Source: Theocolax elegans
Taxonomy: Eukaryota; Arthropoda; Insecta; Hymenoptera; Cerocephalidae
Length of the DNA stretch: 64,000 bases
Direction: 5' to 3'
Assembly (NCBI GenBank): GCA_026168455.1
Contig: CM047431.1
Span: 9,570,943-9,634,942, forward strand
Both the position numbers and the translations under genes were made by a program. This document shows, piece after piece, positions 60,040-64,000 of this stretch (its first letter is position 1; each line of letters starts with the position of its first letter). The notes under the pieces are model-generated. The model did not search any database. It saw only the letters and a list, made by a program, of their open reading frames with translations, and was not told the DNA's origin.

Positions 60040-60530
60040 GAGTTAATGACAATTTGCGTCTCTCAAACGCTTGCTGCTAACTTTCCTCCCATCGCCATCT
60101 TACTCCCTTTTTCATTAGGTCAGTTAGAGGAACTTTTATTTCGGTTAGATTGAAAATGAACCGGAAATACCATCCTATCATTCCCAGAAACCTTTGTAGT
60201 TGTTTTATATTGGTAGGAGCTGGATATTCCACTACTGGCTTGACCTGGTCCGAGTCTATTTTCAATCCTTCGGAATTTACTACATAACCTCAATATTTAA
60301 CTTCATCGCAACAGAACTCCGACTGTTCCCAATCAGCTCGAATTAATTTTTCCATTATCCGTTGGAAAGTTTCTGGAGCATTTGTAAGCCCATAGGGCAT
60401 TCTTTAAAGTGGTGTAAACCTCGACCAGGAACTGCGAATGCGGTAATTTCCTTACTTGCTGGGTCTAGCAATACTTGATGATAGGTTTGATTTAATCTAA
60501 CTTATAAATATACTTAGCTAACCTTAAATT
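60040..60530 (-). pseudogene. Gypsy-type reverse transcriptase relic
   Basis: On the minus strand the order from high to low coordinates is YHQVLLDPASKEITAFAVPG, then PMGLQ..., EKLIRADW, a degraded region where the YLDD box would be, then VNSEGLKIDSDQVKPVVEYP, then LQRFLGMIGWYFRFI and VPLTDLMKKGVRWRW leading toward RNase H. This is the palm-to-connection part of gypsy RT. It is broken by frameshifts; the catalytic box is missing or deleted. Together with the neighbouring LTR fragment it is one truncated gypsy element. Confidence 0.78.
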
Positions 60531-60654
60531 ACACAGCCCTATAAAAAAATTGAAAGTCCCAAAAACTTGACCATGGCAGTCATATGTTTTTGAGGTCGCT
60601 GAATTCGTATCCGAGGTTCATTTGACCCCATCACCTCAGGGTCAAGGTCATGTT

Positions 60655-60725
60655 CTGAGCCCTAAACTCTATACTCTTAAACCCTAAACCCTTAAATGCC
60701 AAACCCTTATATCCTAAACCCTTAG
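60655..60725. repeat. Degenerate ACCCTTAA-like repeats
   Basis: Several copies of AAACCCTTA/AAACCCTAA variants. It is telomere-like at first glance but irregular and does not match the usual insect CCTAA unit. Confidence 0.5.
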
Positions 60726-60729
60726 TTAG

Positions 60730-61218
60730 ATACATTCAAATTTGTTAGAAGTAGGGTTTAATAGGAAGACAAGTGGTTGAAAATTCTTAGCAAGTGATAG
60801 GAGATGTCACTGGATCACTTCTTAGAAGGAGACATATAGGAGTAGCCGATTTTAATTTTTATCAATAACTAGAAAAGTTTATGAAACATTTTGGGATGAG
60901 AGCTCAATTCTATATAGCAATATAAGTAAATCGCTCTCCCTGCAAGTCGGTTGTTTACCGATATGTACATTCAAGCGTCGACTTCGGTGACAAATAGATA
61001 TTTTTTGTTTCTTATTCATTTTGATACTTATTGCAATAAATTCAGTTTATTAATACAAATTCTCCCGTCAGGAGATATCATATGCTCGCAGAAGCGAAGA
61101 AGTGGGAAATTCGATTTAGCCTGGAGGTTTTTGAATAGGCATGCGCGAAATCGCGTTTCGCAAACAGGGAATGTGTGACATGGCAGTTCTAAATGCATGT
61201 CACTTATTTAGCGTATTA
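60730..61218. other. No recognisable gene
   Basis: AT-rich spacer, no motif recognised. Confidence 0.4.
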
Positions 61219-62382
61219 TGATATTTGTATCCAAAGCCCCGGAATTTGTATCCACTCGGAATCCAGCGAATCTAGACCGTGAGGAAGGAGTACGCACTCC
61301 AATGACACATAAGCACACGCAGAAAATCACTGTCGCTGTCAGTGTTCCGAATAATACAATATCCAGCCCTGTGTTGAGTAATCCTGTATAGTAGGTTGAG
61401 GTCCTGAGCTGAATCCTGTACATTATGCTCTGCAGAATATCATCATATCAGGTAGCAGTTGAGGTAGAGTAGACAGTATTTGAAATATGCGTAGACATCA
61501 ATTAAGCGTTATCCAGTCTCATCAAAGAAAGTGGTGGTCCTCTGTTGGTGTAACACCTCCTTCCAGTACCTGCAACAGTATTAGTAAATAATACTGAACA
61601 GAAATTAGAGTTGAGGAAAACAGCAGGTTATCAAAACCTAGTTGTAGGTAAGGAGAAGGATAGGTAAAATGAGGTTAGGATACTACTTCCACAAAATATT
61701 ACTTGAAGAAAGAATATTGTAATTCGTGTCATTACCTTGGATAATCCAGCTCGAAGTTGAAGTGAGAAAAAAGTGTTGATGCCGTCGTTCCTGCACGCCG
61801 CACCTGAAACACATAAACAACCTCGGACGAACTCATATTAATACGGGTTTATTTATATGGAACTAGTGTATTTTACCTATTGTTGGCGTTGTTCCTGTTG
61901 GCGTTGTTCCTGTTGACGAGGCTCCGGGTTGATGGCATCCAGCAGTTGAGACGGTGCACAGGGACGGAACTCTTCACTGCACATAAACATAAACGATACG
62001 TGCGTCGGATCGGCCGAGTCAAGCGAACGAGATCCAACTGTTGCGCGTGGTGCATGCGCGCGGACTCGCTGATCGGTTCAACACGACGAACTCGGTGATT
62101 CCGAGTCAGGCCGTCGAGCGATACAGTTTTATACTATAATTAGTTTATTTACCGAGAGTGGTTATTTTTTTTTATTGATTGTTTTTCTCAAGCTTCTGCA
62201 GGTGTGAATTCCTGCCTCAATTTCCCGTAAATATACATAAAATAGCCGTGAACGCGGCTGGCGACCGTGACTAGTTTTTCATTATTGTATAATTATTTAT
62301 TTGTTATTAAAAATTCTAGCTTCAGATAAAAGTGTTGTTTTATTAATGTAAGGGAGCCGTTCACCCTGATCCCCAGTAAACG
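61219..62382 (+). mobile_element. Gypsy-type LTR, family C, plus orientation
   Basis: It is homologous to 40017-40885 inverted, with TCCAAAGCCCC and CACTCGGAATCC near the start, CATGCGCGC in the centre and ACCCTGATCCCCAGT then AACGTGTTTTAAG at the end. It is longer than the other copy because of indels. Boundaries are approximate and no target duplication was established. Confidence 0.55.
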
Positions 62383-62740
62383 TGTTTTAAGTGTTAAAAA
62401 ATTAATTAATCTGCTTTAAGAGAATGGTGACTCACACATAGAGATGGACTTATCTCTCTTCATCACAACCCTTGCACATTTCATGGATGCATACGTACTG
62501 AAAAAAAGCAGAATCTACCGTAAACTGCGAAGAGACTTTAACTTTCGGTAACAAAAGTTATTTGCGCTTGGCTACAAAGCATTTTCTGTTTGGATCTCCG
62601 GTATATTCGCATTTGACGTCCGAGCAAGTCATAACCTCACTTTCTAACCGTACGTTTTCTGTATAGATTATTGACTATATACTTGGAAAAGTTAATTTCG
62701 ATAATTAAACAATTGACTTAACTCTAGTTGAAGAATTACA
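62383..62740. other. No recognisable gene
   Basis: Nothing identified. Confidence 0.4.
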
Positions 62741-63769
62741 CTGCCAGTCACTTACTTTTACCCCCCCTGGAGCAAAAAAGGATAAAGTTTAAAGTTTTGT
62801 ATCTTTGAAAGAGATCATCGTACAAAAACCAGTCGGAGACCATTTGAAAGCTTATTTTAATACCTTTCATTAAATGGCAATAAACTAGTTTCAAAAAAAA
62901 AATTTTTGGACACCTTTTTGAATTTAATGCAGTTTTCAAAAGATTGACGAAACCAAAAAGTTATCCAGATAGATTTTTAGCTTTTTTCAACAGCTTTCGA
63001 CTGGTTTTTTTTCATTTTTGTAACTTTATTTTAAACAAAGTTACGGTAGTTTTTGCTCGAAAATAGCCTTTTTTTAAAATCTAAATATATTAAAAACTTT
63101 TATAGATACAAAAAAATGATAAAGAAAAAAAATGTCACTTTTATATCGTAGAATACGAAAATGTTTTAAGTAAGAGCAAACAAAAAAATTTTTTATTAAC
63201 TGTATATTTTATCTCTGCAGGTTGATTTTTTTCAAAGATGATTGTACTTAAAAAAAGTACAGGTAATAAAAAATTTTTTGTTTGCTCTTACTTAAAACAT
63301 TTTCGTATTCTACGATATAAAAGTGACATTTTTTCTCTTTATCATTTTTTTGTATCTATAAAAGTTTTTAATATATTTAGATTTTAAAAAAAAGGCTATT
63401 TTCGAGCAAAAACTACCGTAACTTTGTTTAAAATAAAGTTACAAAAATGAAAAAAAAAACCAGTCGAAAGCTGTTGAAAAAAGCTAAAAATCTATCTGAA
63501 TAACTTTTTGGTTTCGTCAATCTTTTAAAAACTGCATTGAATTCAAAAAGGTGTCCAAAAATTTTTTTTTTGAAACTAGTTTATTGCCATTTAATAGTTT
63601 CAAAAAATAGTATTTTTTATAAGTGACTTAGGCCAATCGAAAGGTATTAAAATAAGCTTTCAAATGGTCTCCGACTGGTTTTTGTACGATGATCTCTTTC
63701 AAAGATACAAAACTTTAAACTTTATCCTATTTTGCTCCAGGGGGTAAAAGTAAGTGACTGGCACTGAAT
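62741..63769. mobile_element. Palindromic foldback element 4
   Basis: It starts CTGCCAGTCACTTACTTTTA and ends TAAAAGTAAGTGACTGGCA. The arms are about 490 bases, e.g. CAGTCGGAGACCATTTGAAAG against its inverse near 63660, and centre near 63230 with a short spacer. The right arm has a ~48-base insertion near 63594-63641. No coding capacity. Confidence 0.82.
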
Positions 63770-63794
63770 GTAATTAATTATTTTTTCTTTTTGA

Positions 63795-63870
63795 AACTGT
63801 ACCAGAAGAAGTCTGCAAATTCTGGCAGACGAAACGTCGTACGACATTTTACACTAATACGGTGATGTTT
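63795..63870 (+). repeat. Penelope-type terminal motif, hammerhead-like
   Basis: CAGAAGA, a 6-bp perfect stem GTCTGC...GCAGAC and GAAACG resemble a hammerhead core, with U4 of CUGANGA changed to A. GTCGTACGAC after GAAAC can form a short hairpin. Probably a decayed copy of a Penelope-like end. Confidence 0.4.
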
Positions 63871-64000
63871 CAAATATTTATTTTTCCTACCGAGAGTATA
63901 CCTCAAAAAATCGTTTCCTTATGATATATATAAACATATAATAATAGCCTATACTTTCACCCTTCTTAAAATGTTTACCTGCTTTTTCTTTTCTGACAAT

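Noticed and set aside
60655..60725. Interstitial telomere
   Set aside because: The unit is irregular and differs from the CCTAA unit usual in insects.

Overview
The window looks like a stretch of an insect genome, with Hymenoptera as an unproven guess. It is AT-rich, spliced, and dominated by transposable elements. The only host gene I can support is a Ste20-family kinase of the SLK/LOK group (Drosophila Slik type) on the + strand. Four exons are visible: 20176-20340, 32674-32872, 56113-56243 and 56650-56973. They join in phase and carry most of one kinase domain with its catalytic residues intact. The exon with the glycine-rich loop and the exons for the C-terminal coiled coil were not found and probably lie outside the window. 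The rest is introns (12.3 kb, 23.2 kb and 0.4 kb, plus two running off the window ends) filled with mobile elements.

Layout, left part (1-20175): a decayed piggyBac-type element (171-4822, TTAA on both sides) interrupted by an LTR-like insert; a gypsy integrase relic; a tRNA-derived SINE; two adjacent, almost fully palindromic elements set in TA repeats (8818-9765 and 9782-11430); a solo LTR (11585-12339); a 197-bp MITE; and a complete BEL/Pao retrotransposon (12938-20069) that ends about 100 bp before the first visible kinase exon. Intron 20341-32673: an old inverted-repeat element carrying a copia retrotransposon (21719-28904), whose 3' end and flank are repeated as a 2.1-kb tandem duplication.

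Intron 32873-56112: a Penelope-like element with GIY-YIG motif and inverted terminal copy, itself hit by a SINE; an 807-bp near-identical dispersed duplication; an inverted pair of repeats each carrying a hammerhead-ribozyme core; several gypsy-type LTRs, one with a polypurine tract on one side and a primer-binding site on the other; a 59-bp minisatellite; a non-LTR element with PHD-like and coiled-coil ORFs; a foldback with internal minisatellite; and a small Helitron. Right part (56974-64000): AT-rich intron, gypsy relics and another palindrome.

No element has a clearly intact coding region. The gene and elements do not form a pathway. What links them is that the kinase transcript must run through several long inverted repeats and be spliced across this load. 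The best candidates for a second look are the paired hammerhead cores at 37.9/38.4 kb, the paired palindromes at 8.8-11.4 kb, the PPT-LTR-PBS block at 41.8-43.1 kb, and the BEL copy with near-identical LTRs but a broken gene. All boundaries were read by eye.
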